The notes under the pieces are model-generated. The model was given only the letters and a program-made list of their open reading frames with translations. It was not told the DNA's origin and did not search any database. DNA of 64,000 nucleotides from an uncultured Pelagibacteraceae bacterium (GTDB lineage: Bacteria > Pseudomonadota > Alphaproteobacteria > Pelagibacterales > Pelagibacteraceae), in NCBI GenBank assembly GCA_902601895.1, contig CACKOU010000001.1, forward strand, positions 1-64,000, given 5' to 3'. A program made the translations under genes and the position numbers. Shown here piece after piece: positions 36,677-44,834 of this stretch. Each line of letters begins with the position of its first letter. Position 1 is the first letter of the stretch.

Positions 36677-37589
36677 AATTGTTGCTATACAAGGTGATAA
36701 TTTAAAAAAAATAAATATCAAAACAGATACAACTATTTTTTTAGCTAATGAAGCTCAAAACAAGGGTTATAAATTATTCTATTATTATCCAGAAAATTTA
36801 TCGAATATAAGAGGAAAAACTGTAAGTGAAGGGTATTTTATTAAAATTGATTATTCAAAAAAGAAATTTTATAAAATTTTAAAAAAATCAAAATTAGACT
36901 TATCCTTTGCAAAATATATTTTAATCAGACAGGATCCACCTTTTAACTTGGAATATATATCAACAACATTAATGTTAGACAGAATCAAAGATAAAACAAA
37001 AATTATTAATGATCCTACTTCAGTAAGAAATATTTCAGAAAAATTTTATTCTTTAAATTTTAAAAATTATATGGCGGATACAATATTTACTAAAGATTTG
37101 ATTGAAATTAAAAAATTTTTCAAAAAACATAAAAAGATAATAATTAAACCTATTCATAGCTATGGTGGCAATGATATAAATCTTATTTCAGGGAAGCTTA
37201 ATTTAATTAAAATAAAACAAATATTAAAAAAACACGGTCACATTATGTGTCAAAAATTTTTAAATAAAATTAAGTTTGGAGATAAAAGAGTTTTTATTAT
37301 AAATGGTAAGGTTTGCGGAGCTATATCTAGAGTTCCAAAATCAGGATCAATATTAAGCAATATGAGCAAAGGTGCAAAACCTAAAATCGCATTTTTAAGT
37401 AATAAAGAGCTAAAAGTTTCAAATATAATTGCAAAAAAAATTAAGAAAGACGGAATTTACTTTGCAGGAATAGACTTTATTGATGGAAAGTTAAATGGAG
37501 ATATAAATGTAACATCACCAACGGGTATAAAAACATACTTTGATTTATCTCAGATAAACTTGGCTAAGACTTTTTGGAAAGGTTTATAG
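36657..37589 (+). CDS. gshB: Glutathione synthetase
   Basis: ATP-grasp ligase adding glycine to gamma-glutamylcysteine, so also a glycine consumer. The sequence has ILIRQDPPFNLEYISTTLMLD, the ATP loop IIIKPIHSYGGNDINLI and, at the end, GIDFIDGKLNGDINVTSPTGI, all typical of proteobacterial GshB. Starts at 36657 and 36666 (MTNKIVAIQ) are both ATG; the second matches the family better, but I keep the longer form. The overlap with gshA suggests coupling. Confidence 0.93.
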   Translation: MIYMTNKIVAIQGDNLKKINIKTDTTIFLANEAQNKGYKLFYYYPENLSNIRGKTVSEGYFIKIDYSKKKFYKILKKSKLDLSFAKYILIRQDPPFNLEYISTTLMLDRIKDKTKIINDPTSVRNISEKFYSLNFKNYMADTIFTKDLIEIKKFFKKHKKIIIKPIHSYGGNDINLISGKLNLIKIKQILKKHGHIMCQKFLNKIKFGDKRVFIINGKVCGAISRVPKSGSILSNMSKGAKPKIAFLSNKELKVSNIIAKKIKKDGIYFAGIDFIDGKLNGDINVTSPTGIKTYFDLSQINLAKTFWKGL

Positions 37590-38456
37590 TTGAAAAACTT
37601 ATCAAGTCAGCAAAAAGGATCATCTCTTGCATTTATAGCTGTGATGTTTATCACACCAGATTCACTTTTTATAAGATTATCTTCTATAGATACTTGGGGA
37701 TTACTATTTTATAGAGGTGCAATACCATTTGTAGCTGTATTAATTGGACTTCTCATATTTTATAAAAAAAACTTTATTAAAGCATTTTTGAATGTTGGTT
37801 ATGCTGGTATTTTTTATATTATAAGTTTTTCGATTTGTAACATCACTTTTATAATTTCAATCCAAAATACAAATGTAGCAAATACACTAATAATGATTGC
37901 AATGGCACCCATGCTTTCGGCAATCCTTGGTGCATTATTTCTAAAAGAGGTTCCCGATAAGAAGACTTGGATAGCTATAGCCATTACTTTAGTCGCTGTA
38001 ATATATATATTTTACGACTCTCTAGAGATGGGTAACTTATTTGGTGATCTTATGGGTATAACAACAGCTTTTGGACTCGCCACCAACGCAGTAATAATTA
38101 GGTCGGCAAAAGATAGAGATTTGCTACCCTCAGCAGTTGTTGGTAAGCTTACCGTAGCTCTATTTGCTCTCTTTTTCGTTGAAAGTTATGAGTTAGTTGA
38201 AAAAGACCTGATTTATATACCTTTAATGTGTATTTTGTGTGTAGCAATACCATTCGTTTTGGTGACGATTGCTCCTAGATTTATACCTGCCGAGGAAGTG
38301 AATCTGTTTTTTCTTCTTGAGACCATTTTAGGACCCATTTGGGTTTGGTTAGTTATCAAAGAGCAGCCTAGTCTAGAGACAATAGTTGGTGGACTTGTAA
38401 TTATTTTCACTATAGCTGTTCACTCTTATCTAAAATTAAAATCTTCTTCTACATAA
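37590..38456 (+). CDS. EamA/DMT family transporter
   Basis: Ten-helix drug/metabolite transporter built from two five-helix repeats. Repeat ends show NVANTLIMIAMAPMLSAILGALFLKE and the C-terminal GGLVIIFTIAVHSYL. The start is a TTG, the only conventional start near the first helix, with a GGAAAGG sequence 8-14 bases upstream. This is one of three EamA genes in the window (also at 46 kb and 62 kb). They are divergent, so not a recent tandem duplication. The substrate cannot be told. Confidence 0.85.
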   Translation: MKNLSSQQKGSSLAFIAVMFITPDSLFIRLSSIDTWGLLFYRGAIPFVAVLIGLLIFYKKNFIKAFLNVGYAGIFYIISFSICNITFIISIQNTNVANTLIMIAMAPMLSAILGALFLKEVPDKKTWIAIAITLVAVIYIFYDSLEMGNLFGDLMGITTAFGLATNAVIIRSAKDRDLLPSAVVGKLTVALFALFFVESYELVEKDLIYIPLMCILCVAIPFVLVTIAPRFIPAEEVNLFFLLETILGPIWVWLVIKEQPSLETIVGGLVIIFTIAVHSYLKLKSSST

Positions 38457-38526
38457 ATTATTTTTTCTTTTTGTCATAAATTTGTCTTGATTTAAAATTA
38501 GATCGCCCATAAACACCGCTAATTTT

Positions 38527-39819
38527 ATGAACAAAATTATAAAAAACTCTTGGGCTCTCTTTATGGGTATGGCATTTATAATGCTCGCTCATGGTTTTCA
38601 AGGTACTCTGTTAGGTGTTAGAGCAGTTAAAGAAAATTTTGGTCTATCATCGACAGGTTTTTTATTTTCTGGATATTTTGTTGGATATTTTATTGGAGCA
38701 AAAATTATACAATCATTAATTCATAGAGTTGGGCATATTAGAGTATTCGCAGCTTTTGCTTCTGTCACTTCAATTGTGGTCTTATTACATTCTATTTTTG
38801 TAAATCCTATTTCATGGTTTGTGCTTAGAATGTTTTCTGGATTTAGCATGGTCTGTCTTTATACAATTGCTGAAAGCTGGTTAAACGATAGATCTACAAA
38901 CAAGAATAGAGGTAGTGTTTTATCAATCTACATGATTGTTATGTATGCCTCTATGGCGATTGGAATGTTTTTCATAAACTTTAGTAAGCCAGAAAACTTT
39001 CAACCTTTTATACTTATATCTTTATTTATGTCATTATCTCTTGTTCCAATATTATTAACGAAAAGAAAGGCTCCAAACTTTAAAAAAATATCAGGTATGA
39101 AGCTAAAGGAAGTTTATAAATCTTCACCATTTGGTGTTGTAAGTTCTTTTTTAATTGGAATATCACATTCAGCTGTTTTCTCGTTGATTGCAGTTTATGC
39201 TACATCGATGAATTTTAGTATTTTAGAAATATCAATAGTAACCTTTTTATTTGCTATATCCGGAGCTATATCTCAATGGCCAATAGGAAAATTATCAGAT
39301 ATTTTAGATAGAAGAATTGTAATTATTTATACAACATTTGGAGCAGCTTTATTTTGTTTTTTGGCGATTATTTCCTCGGGTCAAATGTATATGCCTGCAG
39401 GTTTAGCTACATCAAAAATATTTTTTTATATCTGTATAATGTGTTTTTCTTTTTGTAGTCTACCAATGTTTGCATTAATTTTTGCACACACAAATGATTT
39501 TATACCAAAAGAAAAATTTGTAGCAGCAGGAGCAGGATTACAATTTGTTTTTGGTCTTGGTGCAATTTGCGGTCCTTTTATGTGCTCATTATTTATGGAA
39601 TTTTTAGGGGAAAATGGATTTTTTATTTTTCTAATTATATTTCATTCATTTATTGGTTTATTTGGAATATATAGAATGCAAATTAGAGAGTCTGGAGATA
39701 ACCCAGATTCACAATTTGCACCTATGCCTCAAACGATTACTCCAGCTGGTATAGAACTTAATCCTTCAACTGAACCAATAGATGAACCAAATAATTTGAA
39801 AGAATTTAAGAAAATTTAG
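38527..39819 (+). CDS. MFS transporter, YcaD-like
   Basis: Twelve-helix major facilitator protein of 430 aa. The N-terminus GFQGTLLGVRAVKENFGLSSTGFLFSGYFVGYFIGA and RMFSGFSMVCLYTIAESWLNDRS, then SQWPIGKLSDILDRRIVII in the central loop, match the YcaD-like group whose substrates are unknown. The C-terminal 45 residues are hydrophilic and Pro/Asn-rich. A 70-base gap precedes it, followed 15 bases later by a dehydrogenase-like gene on the same strand. Confidence 0.85.
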   Translation: MNKIIKNSWALFMGMAFIMLAHGFQGTLLGVRAVKENFGLSSTGFLFSGYFVGYFIGAKIIQSLIHRVGHIRVFAAFASVTSIVVLLHSIFVNPISWFVLRMFSGFSMVCLYTIAESWLNDRSTNKNRGSVLSIYMIVMYASMAIGMFFINFSKPENFQPFILISLFMSLSLVPILLTKRKAPNFKKISGMKLKEVYKSSPFGVVSSFLIGISHSAVFSLIAVYATSMNFSILEISIVTFLFAISGAISQWPIGKLSDILDRRIVIIYTTFGAALFCFLAIISSGQMYMPAGLATSKIFFYICIMCFSFCSLPMFALIFAHTNDFIPKEKFVAAGAGLQFVFGLGAICGPFMCSLFMEFLGENGFFIFLIIFHSFIGLFGIYRMQIRESGDNPDSQFAPMPQTITPAGIELNPSTEPIDEPNNLKEFKKI

Positions 39820-39834
39820 TGTAAGTTCAAAATT

Positions 39835-40491
39835 ATGAAAACAGCATTAATATTCGGTTCAACTGGATTAATTGGTGGAATATTGCTTAAATTGTTAGCA
39901 AGTGATAAAAAATATAAAAAAATTAAGGTTTTTGTAAGATCTTCTACTTCAAAAATTGATTCTAAAATAGAAGTTATTCAAACAGATTTTACAAAATTAG
40001 AAAACATTAAGTCAGAAATAAAAGGCGATGATTGTTTTTTTTGTATTGGCACTACAAGAAAAAAAACACCTAACAAACAAGATTATATAAACACCGAGTA
40101 CAATTTACCTATAACAATTGGAAAAATTTGTAGCGATAATAATGTACAAAATTTTACTTATATTTCTTCGTTGGGTGCCAGTTCAAAAAAAACAAATTTG
40201 TATTTAAAAAATAAAGGTATGGCTGAAGAAGAATTAAGAAAACTAAACTTTAAAAAATTTATTGTAATTAGACCTTCATTTTTAATTGGAAAAAGAATAG
40301 AGGAAAGATTGGGAGAAAAAATAGGTATTTTCGCCATGAAATGTATATCACCAATTTTAGTTGGTGATTTAAAAAAATATAAATCGATAAATGCAGAAAT
40401 AGTTGCCAAATCCATGATAAATATATCAAACAGTGAAATACAAAGTGGAGTATTTGAACCACCACAATTATTACAAATTGGAAGAGAATAA
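39835..40491 (+). CDS. Atypical SDR, NAD(P)-binding protein
   Basis: A 218-aa Rossmann protein with the nucleotide motif ALIFGSTGLIGGILLKLL (TGxxGxxG type), CFFCIGTTRKK, YISSLGASSKKTNLYLKNKGMAEEELRKL and VIRPSFLIGKR. This layout corresponds to the atypical SDR group of HTATIP2-like oxidoreductases. The canonical YxxxK is replaced by Y-L-K-N-K, common in atypical members. The reaction is unknown. It ends 71 bases before the GYD gene and has its own short RBS region. Confidence 0.75.
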   Translation: MKTALIFGSTGLIGGILLKLLASDKKYKKIKVFVRSSTSKIDSKIEVIQTDFTKLENIKSEIKGDDCFFCIGTTRKKTPNKQDYINTEYNLPITIGKICSDNNVQNFTYISSLGASSKKTNLYLKNKGMAEEELRKLNFKKFIVIRPSFLIGKRIEERLGEKIGIFAMKCISPILVGDLKKYKSINAEIVAKSMINISNSEIQSGVFEPPQLLQIGRE

Positions 40492-40514
40492 ATTTTTTAT
40501 AAATCAATAAAATA

Positions 40515-40543
40515 TTAAAAAAAATTATTTTAAGTGCTATAAT
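40515..40543 (+). promoter_or_regulatory. Extended -10 promoter for the GYD gene
   Basis: TTAAAA (40515-40520), a 17-base spacer, then TATAAT (40538-40543) preceded by TG one base upstream, an extended -10. It lies 20 bases before the GYD ATG, so the leader would be about 12 bases and contain AAAGGAGGT, one of the strongest Shine-Dalgarno sequences in the window. Confidence 0.6.
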
Positions 40544-40562
40544 ACATTTAAAGGAGGTATTT

Positions 40563-40886
40563 ATGGCTAAATTTTTTTTAATGGGTAATTTTACAGAGAA
40601 AGCATTCGCAGGTTTTTTAAAAGATCCTGGATCAGATAGATCTGAGGTTGCTAGAAAGTGTTCTGAAAGTGTTGGGGCTGAAATGAAATCTTACACATAT
40701 TTGAGAGGACCCTATGACTTTATAGTTGAAACCCATGGTACATTTGAGCAAATGGCTGCTATAAAAATGGCCACTGAGGGTAGTGGTGCACTTAAAAATA
40801 TCGCTATTTGTGAGGAAACACCAATGAATGAAATTGCAAATCATGCAACAAAAGTATCAAGTGGTTATAAAGTGCCTGGACAGTAA
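40563..40886 (+). CDS. GYD-domain protein
   Basis: Small 107-aa protein of the GYD family, which have a ferredoxin-like fold. The conserved core is KFFLMGNFTEKAFAGFLKDPGSDRSEVARKCSESVGAEMKSYTYLRGPYDFIVETHGTFEQMAAIKMATEGSGALKN. Members are widespread and their function is not established. A strong promoter and perfect AAAGGAGGT ribosome-binding site suggest high expression. A 12-bp hairpin follows the stop, so it appears to be a single-gene transcript. Confidence 0.85.
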   Translation: MAKFFLMGNFTEKAFAGFLKDPGSDRSEVARKCSESVGAEMKSYTYLRGPYDFIVETHGTFEQMAAIKMATEGSGALKNIAICEETPMNEIANHATKVSSGYKVPGQ

Positions 40887-40892
40887 TCTTAA

Positions 40893-40921
40893 TGGTAGCT
40901 TCATTAATTATGAAGCTACCA
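40893..40921 (+). terminator. Hairpin after GYD gene
   Basis: Perfect 12-bp inverted repeat TGGTAGCTTCAT/ATGAAGCTACCA with a TAATT loop, 6 bases after the GYD stop. The downstream run is only AATTTAAAAT rather than a clean T tract, so it may act as a 3' stabiliser or a weak terminator. Confidence 0.7.
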
Positions 40922-40986
40922 ATTTAAAATCGAAATTGTCAAAATATCTCATTCAAATAAAGTAATATTGATCTATTAAGAAAGTT

Positions 40987-41445
40987 ATGAACAAAAGAAA
41001 ATTTATAAAATTATCTATATTTGGATCGTTACTATATAGTATTTTTCCTTACAAAATTTCATTAGCTGAAACCAAAAAAATAATTAATCAAAATTTAACA
41101 GAAGCCCAAAAAAAAATTATGTTTGAAGAGGCAACTGAACGACCATTCTCAAGCCCTCTTAATCAGGAGAAACGAGAAGGTTTTTATCACTGTGCAAATT
41201 GTGGAGCTAAACTTTTTAAGTCTAACTCAAAATTTGATAGTGGAACTGGTTGGCCATCATTTACAGAGGCACTTCCTGGAGCTTTTAAAACGAAAGTTGA
41301 TTACAGCTTTGGCATGAAAAGAATTGAATATCATTGTGCAAAATGTGGTGCCCATCACGGTCATGTCTTTGAAGACGGTCCTGGACCTACTGGAAAAAGA
41401 TACTGTAATAACGGCTTATGTTTAATATTTAAGCCATCATCATAA
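40987..41445 (+). CDS. msrB: Peptide-methionine (R)-S-oxide reductase, exported
   Basis: Repairs R-methionine sulfoxide in proteins. The catalytic domain has zinc pairs CANCG and CAKCG, DSGTGWPSF, GHVFEDGPGPTGKRYCNN with the catalytic cysteine (near residue 140), and a CLIF end. The first 27 residues, NKRKFIKLSIFGSLLYSIFPYKISLA, form a signal peptide resembling a degenerate Tat motif (KRKFIK) and suggest action in the periplasm. A 61-aa gene follows 12 bases later. MsrA, also with a signal peptide, lies 7.7 kb downstream. Confidence 0.93.
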   Translation: MNKRKFIKLSIFGSLLYSIFPYKISLAETKKIINQNLTEAQKKIMFEEATERPFSSPLNQEKREGFYHCANCGAKLFKSNSKFDSGTGWPSFTEALPGAFKTKVDYSFGMKRIEYHCAKCGAHHGHVFEDGPGPTGKRYCNNGLCLIFKPSS

Positions 41446-41457
41446 AATGGAGGAATA

Positions 41458-41643
41458 ATGAAGATATTGAGTATATTAAAAGGAGTTGAATTAGTTATAG
41501 CAGATTTAGAGGTAAATTTGGGAGAACAGGTGAGAAGTGCACCTACTTTATGTGCTAGATATAATGGTAAAATTATACCATTAAACACTGCTCATGATGG
41601 TAGACCTATTCTTATGAAAGAAGAAAATGCGATTGAAAATTAA
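41458..41643 (+). CDS. Hypothetical 61-aa protein downstream of msrB
   Basis: Short ORF with a strong Shine-Dalgarno sequence (GGAGG 5 bases before the ATG), 12 bases after msrB, so likely real and co-transcribed. I do not recognise it. It has no membrane segment. The middle contains a single cysteine in APTLCARYNGKIIPLN and a mixed hydrophobic/charged pattern. A stem-loop lies 4 bases beyond the stop. Its position suggests a role linked to methionine sulfoxide repair, but this is only context. Confidence 0.65.
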   Translation: MKILSILKGVELVIADLEVNLGEQVRSAPTLCARYNGKIIPLNTAHDGRPILMKEENAIEN

Positions 41644-41647
41644 TTTC

Positions 41648-41672
41648 TAATTAAGTTGCGTCAACTTAATTA
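41648..41672 (+). terminator. Terminator-like hairpin after 61-aa gene
   Basis: Perfect 11-bp stem TAATTAAGTTG/CAACTTAATTA around a CGT loop, immediately followed by AGTTTATTTAC. It separates msrB and the 61-aa gene from sodB. Confidence 0.65.
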
Positions 41673-41706
41673 AGTTTATTTACAAGAAAATATTATAAAG
41701 AGAATT

Positions 41707-42300
41707 ATGACATTTGAATTACCAAAACTAGATTTTTCTAATGACGCCTTATCTCCAATAATGTCACAAGAAACATTAGAATTACATCATGGAAAACATC
41801 ACCAAACCTACATAACAAATCTTAATAATTTTATAAAAGATACAGACATGGCTAAGATGTCATTGGAAGATATAATTGTAAAAAGCTCTAAAGATAACTC
41901 AAAAGCTGGAATATTTAATAATGCAAGCCAGCATTGGAACCATAACCTTTTTTGGAAATGCATTAAACCAAATGGTGGTGGAAATATTCCATCAAAACTT
42001 GAGAAAAAAATTGTTGAAGATTTTGGAAGTGTCGAAAAATTCAAAGATGAATTCAAACAAGCAGGCATAACTCAGTTTGGATCAGGTTGGTGTTGGTTAT
42101 CTTTAAATAATGATAAATTAGTTGTTACAAAGACAGCTAATGCTGCTAATCCTTTAATTGATAACTTAAAACCAATACTTGGTTGTGATGTCTGGGAGCA
42201 TTCATATTACATTGATTATAGAAATAGAAGACCTGAATATTTAGACAAATTTGTTGATAATCTTATAGATTGGGAATTTGTTGAATCTCTATTAATCTAA
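41707..42300 (+). CDS. sodB: Superoxide dismutase (Fe type)
   Basis: Converts superoxide to hydrogen peroxide and oxygen. The 197-aa protein has MTFELPKLDFSNDALSPIMSQETLELHHGKHHQTY, the metal histidines HHGKHH and NHNLFW, and Asp/His in GCDVWEHSYYIDYRNRRPEYLDKF. GAGWCWL is present as GSGWCWL. Residues around the metal fit the iron rather than manganese type, though cambialistic use cannot be excluded. No signal peptide is seen, so it is cytosolic. It appears monocistronic. Confidence 0.95.
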   Translation: MTFELPKLDFSNDALSPIMSQETLELHHGKHHQTYITNLNNFIKDTDMAKMSLEDIIVKSSKDNSKAGIFNNASQHWNHNLFWKCIKPNGGGNIPSKLEKKIVEDFGSVEKFKDEFKQAGITQFGSGWCWLSLNNDKLVVTKTANAANPLIDNLKPILGCDVWEHSYYIDYRNRRPEYLDKFVDNLIDWEFVESLLI

Positions 42301-42390
42301 TTAATCCTAGAAATTTTTGGGATAAATCAAATAGCCATTTTTAATTTTAAAGCAAATAGACTTACATTTCAGAATCTGTTATTTTAAATT

Positions 42391-43497
42391 ATGAAAAAAA
42401 TTTTTGTTATTACATTATTAATTTTTATCTCAAATACAGTTCTTAACGCAGAAACAATTAAACCAAAAAAAACACCACTAAAAAAATTATCTAAACAATT
42501 AGGCAATGGAGAATTAATTAAGATTAATTCATATCAAACTTCTGATTATAAAGGTATTATGGAGGGCTGGTATAAAGAGAGCCCAATAATAGTTGATGCT
42601 CTTATTACTTATCCAGCGGGAGAAGGTCCATTTCCTTTATTATTAATCGTTCATAGTAGTGGTGGTGCTGATGAATTTACTGCAAATTGGCTAGAGTTTA
42701 TGAGAGATCAACAAAAACCTTTGTTAGATATGGGGATAGCGACAATGTATTTAGATAATTTTTCTGCGAGAGGTGCAAAACATACTTATACAGATCAATC
42801 AAAAGCTTCTATATGGTCTACTTATATAGATGTGTTTATGGCATTAGAGTATCTGAGCAAGGATCCAAAAATAAATATTAAAAAAGTAGGTGTCTCTGGT
42901 TATTCAAGGGGAGGAAATCTTTCAATAATGGCTGCAGAAAAAAGATTGAGAGATATATTAGTTAGCAAAGATCTTTATTTTGCTGCGTCTCAACCAAGAT
43001 CTGCTGAATGTGGAATTACTGGAATGTTTAGAAATCCAACTCCAGTTAAAGAAACTAAAATTTGGTATGTACATGGTTTAGCTGAGGATTATACCCTGCC
43101 AGGTCCATGTGTAGATATAATGGAAAAAATGCAAGCTAAAGGTGCTGATATTAGAATTGATTTAAGAGAGGGATGGTATCATTTATTTACTGGAAATTAT
43201 GAGCCAGAAATTGAAAAAAGAACTCAATATTTTTGGAAGTGTCCTAATTTTTACACAGAGGATGATGGGAATCCTAATAAAGAGTTCATTGATTTAATTA
43301 TAAAAAATACAAAAATAAAAAGTTTGGATGAATTTAATAAGTTATCACGTAAAAATCCAAGAAAAGCTTTTAAAACAATGTTCAAGGGTCTTAAAAAAGA
43401 AAATTGTATTGGAAAAGGTGTTACTGAAGGGGGTAACCATGGAAAAACTTTTATGCCAGAGTATTTAGCTTTCTGGAAAGAAAATTTATTAAATTAA
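42391..43497 (+). CDS. Exported dienelactone hydrolase-like alpha/beta hydrolase
   Basis: The 368-aa protein has a signal peptide (MKKIFVITLLIFISNTVLNAE) and an alpha/beta-hydrolase core: LLLIVHSSGGADEF, the nucleophile elbow GYSRGG (Ser near 172), a mid-domain YVHGLAEDYTLPGPC acid region and REGWYHLFTG with the probable catalytic histidine. The C-terminal 80 residues (NPRKAFKTMFKGLKKENC) are unlike the core. The family match is to dienelactone hydrolase-like proteins. Substrate is unknown. It is separated by about 90 bases from sodB. Confidence 0.75.
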   Translation: MKKIFVITLLIFISNTVLNAETIKPKKTPLKKLSKQLGNGELIKINSYQTSDYKGIMEGWYKESPIIVDALITYPAGEGPFPLLLIVHSSGGADEFTANWLEFMRDQQKPLLDMGIATMYLDNFSARGAKHTYTDQSKASIWSTYIDVFMALEYLSKDPKINIKKVGVSGYSRGGNLSIMAAEKRLRDILVSKDLYFAASQPRSAECGITGMFRNPTPVKETKIWYVHGLAEDYTLPGPCVDIMEKMQAKGADIRIDLREGWYHLFTGNYEPEIEKRTQYFWKCPNFYTEDDGNPNKEFIDLIIKNTKIKSLDEFNKLSRKNPRKAFKTMFKGLKKENCIGKGVTEGGNHGKTFMPEYLAFWKENLLN

Positions 43498-43559
43498 TTT
43501 AATTAAAAAACTCGATCTACAACTCGATAACAAAGAGATTAAACAAAGTTTTTAGTAGT

Positions 43560-43787
43560 ATGACACCAGAAAACTCAAGTAAACTTTGGAAAATGATACA
43601 GGAAGCTGGCGATTATTTGGATGGTCAACTTCCTGATCATCCAAATCATCCAAAAGGAAGAAATCCATATGCTCATGTAGCAATATGTGTAAAAAATAAA
43701 TTTAATTCTACTTATAAAGATATTCCTGATGAGAAATTTGATGAAGTAATCAACTATATTAAATTTTTAAAAGAAAATCCTAGTTAA
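43560..43787 (+). CDS. Hypothetical 75-aa protein
   Basis: A 75-aa soluble protein beginning MTPENSSKLWKMIQEAGDYLD, then a Pro/His-rich segment LPDHPNHPKGRNPYAHVAICVKNKF and an acidic helix. I do not recognise a family. The ATG lies 62 bases after the hydrolase gene, and the 3' end overlaps convergent ltaE by 4 bases. The compositional balance, with few rare codons and normal codon positions, supports coding. No RBS better than GTTTTTAGTAGT is visible. Confidence 0.6.
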   Translation: MTPENSSKLWKMIQEAGDYLDGQLPDHPNHPKGRNPYAHVAICVKNKFNSTYKDIPDEKFDEVINYIKFLKENPS

Positions 43788-44833
43788 CTAGATATAGTTC
43801 TTAGAAACTCGTCTACTTCACTACTTTTAGTATTCCAGGCTGTGACAAGTCTAACTGTCTTACCGCCTAATTCCTCATTGCTCATCATATATTCTTCTGT
43901 ATTTAAATGCTCAACCATCTTTTTTGGCAGTTTAACAAAAACTTCATTTGCCTCGGTTGGATATTCAAGTTTAACTTGATTACTAGAAACTAAACCATCG
44001 CTTAATTTTTTTGCCATTAGATTTGCATGTCTTGCGTTTTTTAACCAAACATCATTTGAGATATATCCATCTAATTGTGCAGAAACAAAACGCATTTTAG
44101 ACAATAGATGACCAGATCTTTTTAACAAAAAAGGTAAATTGCCAACTAATTCTTTGTTAAATATTATAATTGCTTCAGCTGCTATACATCCGTTCTTCGT
44201 TGCTCCAAAAGATAATATGTCAATTCCTGATTTCCATGTCATTTCTGCGGGAGTAACATCTAGTGAAACAAGCGCATTAGCAAATCTAGCGCCATCCATA
44301 TGTACTTTTAATTTTTTTTTATGTGCAATTTCAGAAATACTTCTAATTTGATCTAAAGTATAAACTTCACCAGTTTCTGTTGCTTGGGTTATACTAACAA
44401 TAGATGGTTGAGTGTGATGCACAATTCCAAACCCTCCAATATTATCATTTAGCTCATCGACTGTTATTTTGCCGTCTTTACCATTCAATGGAACAAGTTT
44501 TGCTCCACCTGTGTAAAATTCAGGGGCTCCACACTCATCAACATTGATATGAGAAAATTTATGGCAATAAATATTTCCAAATGATGGAGATATAGCAGAA
44601 AGTGCTAAAGCATTTGATGCGGTTCCTGATGCTGTGGGATAAACAATCACATCATTTTCAAAAATTTTAGAAAATTTTTCTTGTAACACACCTGAAATTT
44701 CATCATTACCATATGGTGGGGCAATACCATCATTTGCTTTGATAATTGCATCTAAAACTTCTGGACAAGCTCCTGTCACATTGTCTGAAGCAAATTTTAC
44801 TCTTTTACGTTTTGTATTAATTTTTGCGTTCAT
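43784..44833 (-). CDS. ltaE: Low-specificity L-threonine aldolase
   Basis: PLP enzyme splitting threonine or allo-threonine to glycine and acetaldehyde, a direct source of glycine. The 349-aa fold-type I protein has ASDNVTGACPEVLDAI, PTASGTASNALAL, HMDGARFANALVSLDV and SFGATKNGCIAAE with the PLP lysine (near 212). It starts 1 base after the amidinotransferase stop, so it is co-transcribed with it. Serine/threonine aldol chemistry is the family's main activity; exact substrate range cannot be inferred. Confidence 0.9.
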   Translation of the reverse strand: MNAKINTKRKRVKFASDNVTGACPEVLDAIIKANDGIAPPYGNDEISGVLQEKFSKIFENDVIVYPTASGTASNALALSAISPSFGNIYCHKFSHINVDECGAPEFYTGGAKLVPLNGKDGKITVDELNDNIGGFGIVHHTQPSIVSITQATETGEVYTLDQIRSISEIAHKKKLKVHMDGARFANALVSLDVTPAEMTWKSGIDILSFGATKNGCIAAEAIIIFNKELVGNLPFLLKRSGHLLSKMRFVSAQLDGYISNDVWLKNARHANLMAKKLSDGLVSSNQVKLEYPTEANEVFVKLPKKMVEHLNTEEYMMSNEELGGKTVRLVTAWNTKSSEVDEFLRTISS

Positions 44834-44834
44834 T

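Noticed and set aside
40987-41445. Convincing promoter before msrB
   Set aside because: A TTGTCA exists at 40936, but no -10 hexamer lies at 16-18 bases, so I do not annotate a promoter.
42301-42323. Hairpin after sodB (TCCTAGAAATTTTTGGGA)
   Set aside because: The stem needs several G-T pairs and a tiny loop, so it is weaker than the three hairpins listed as terminators.
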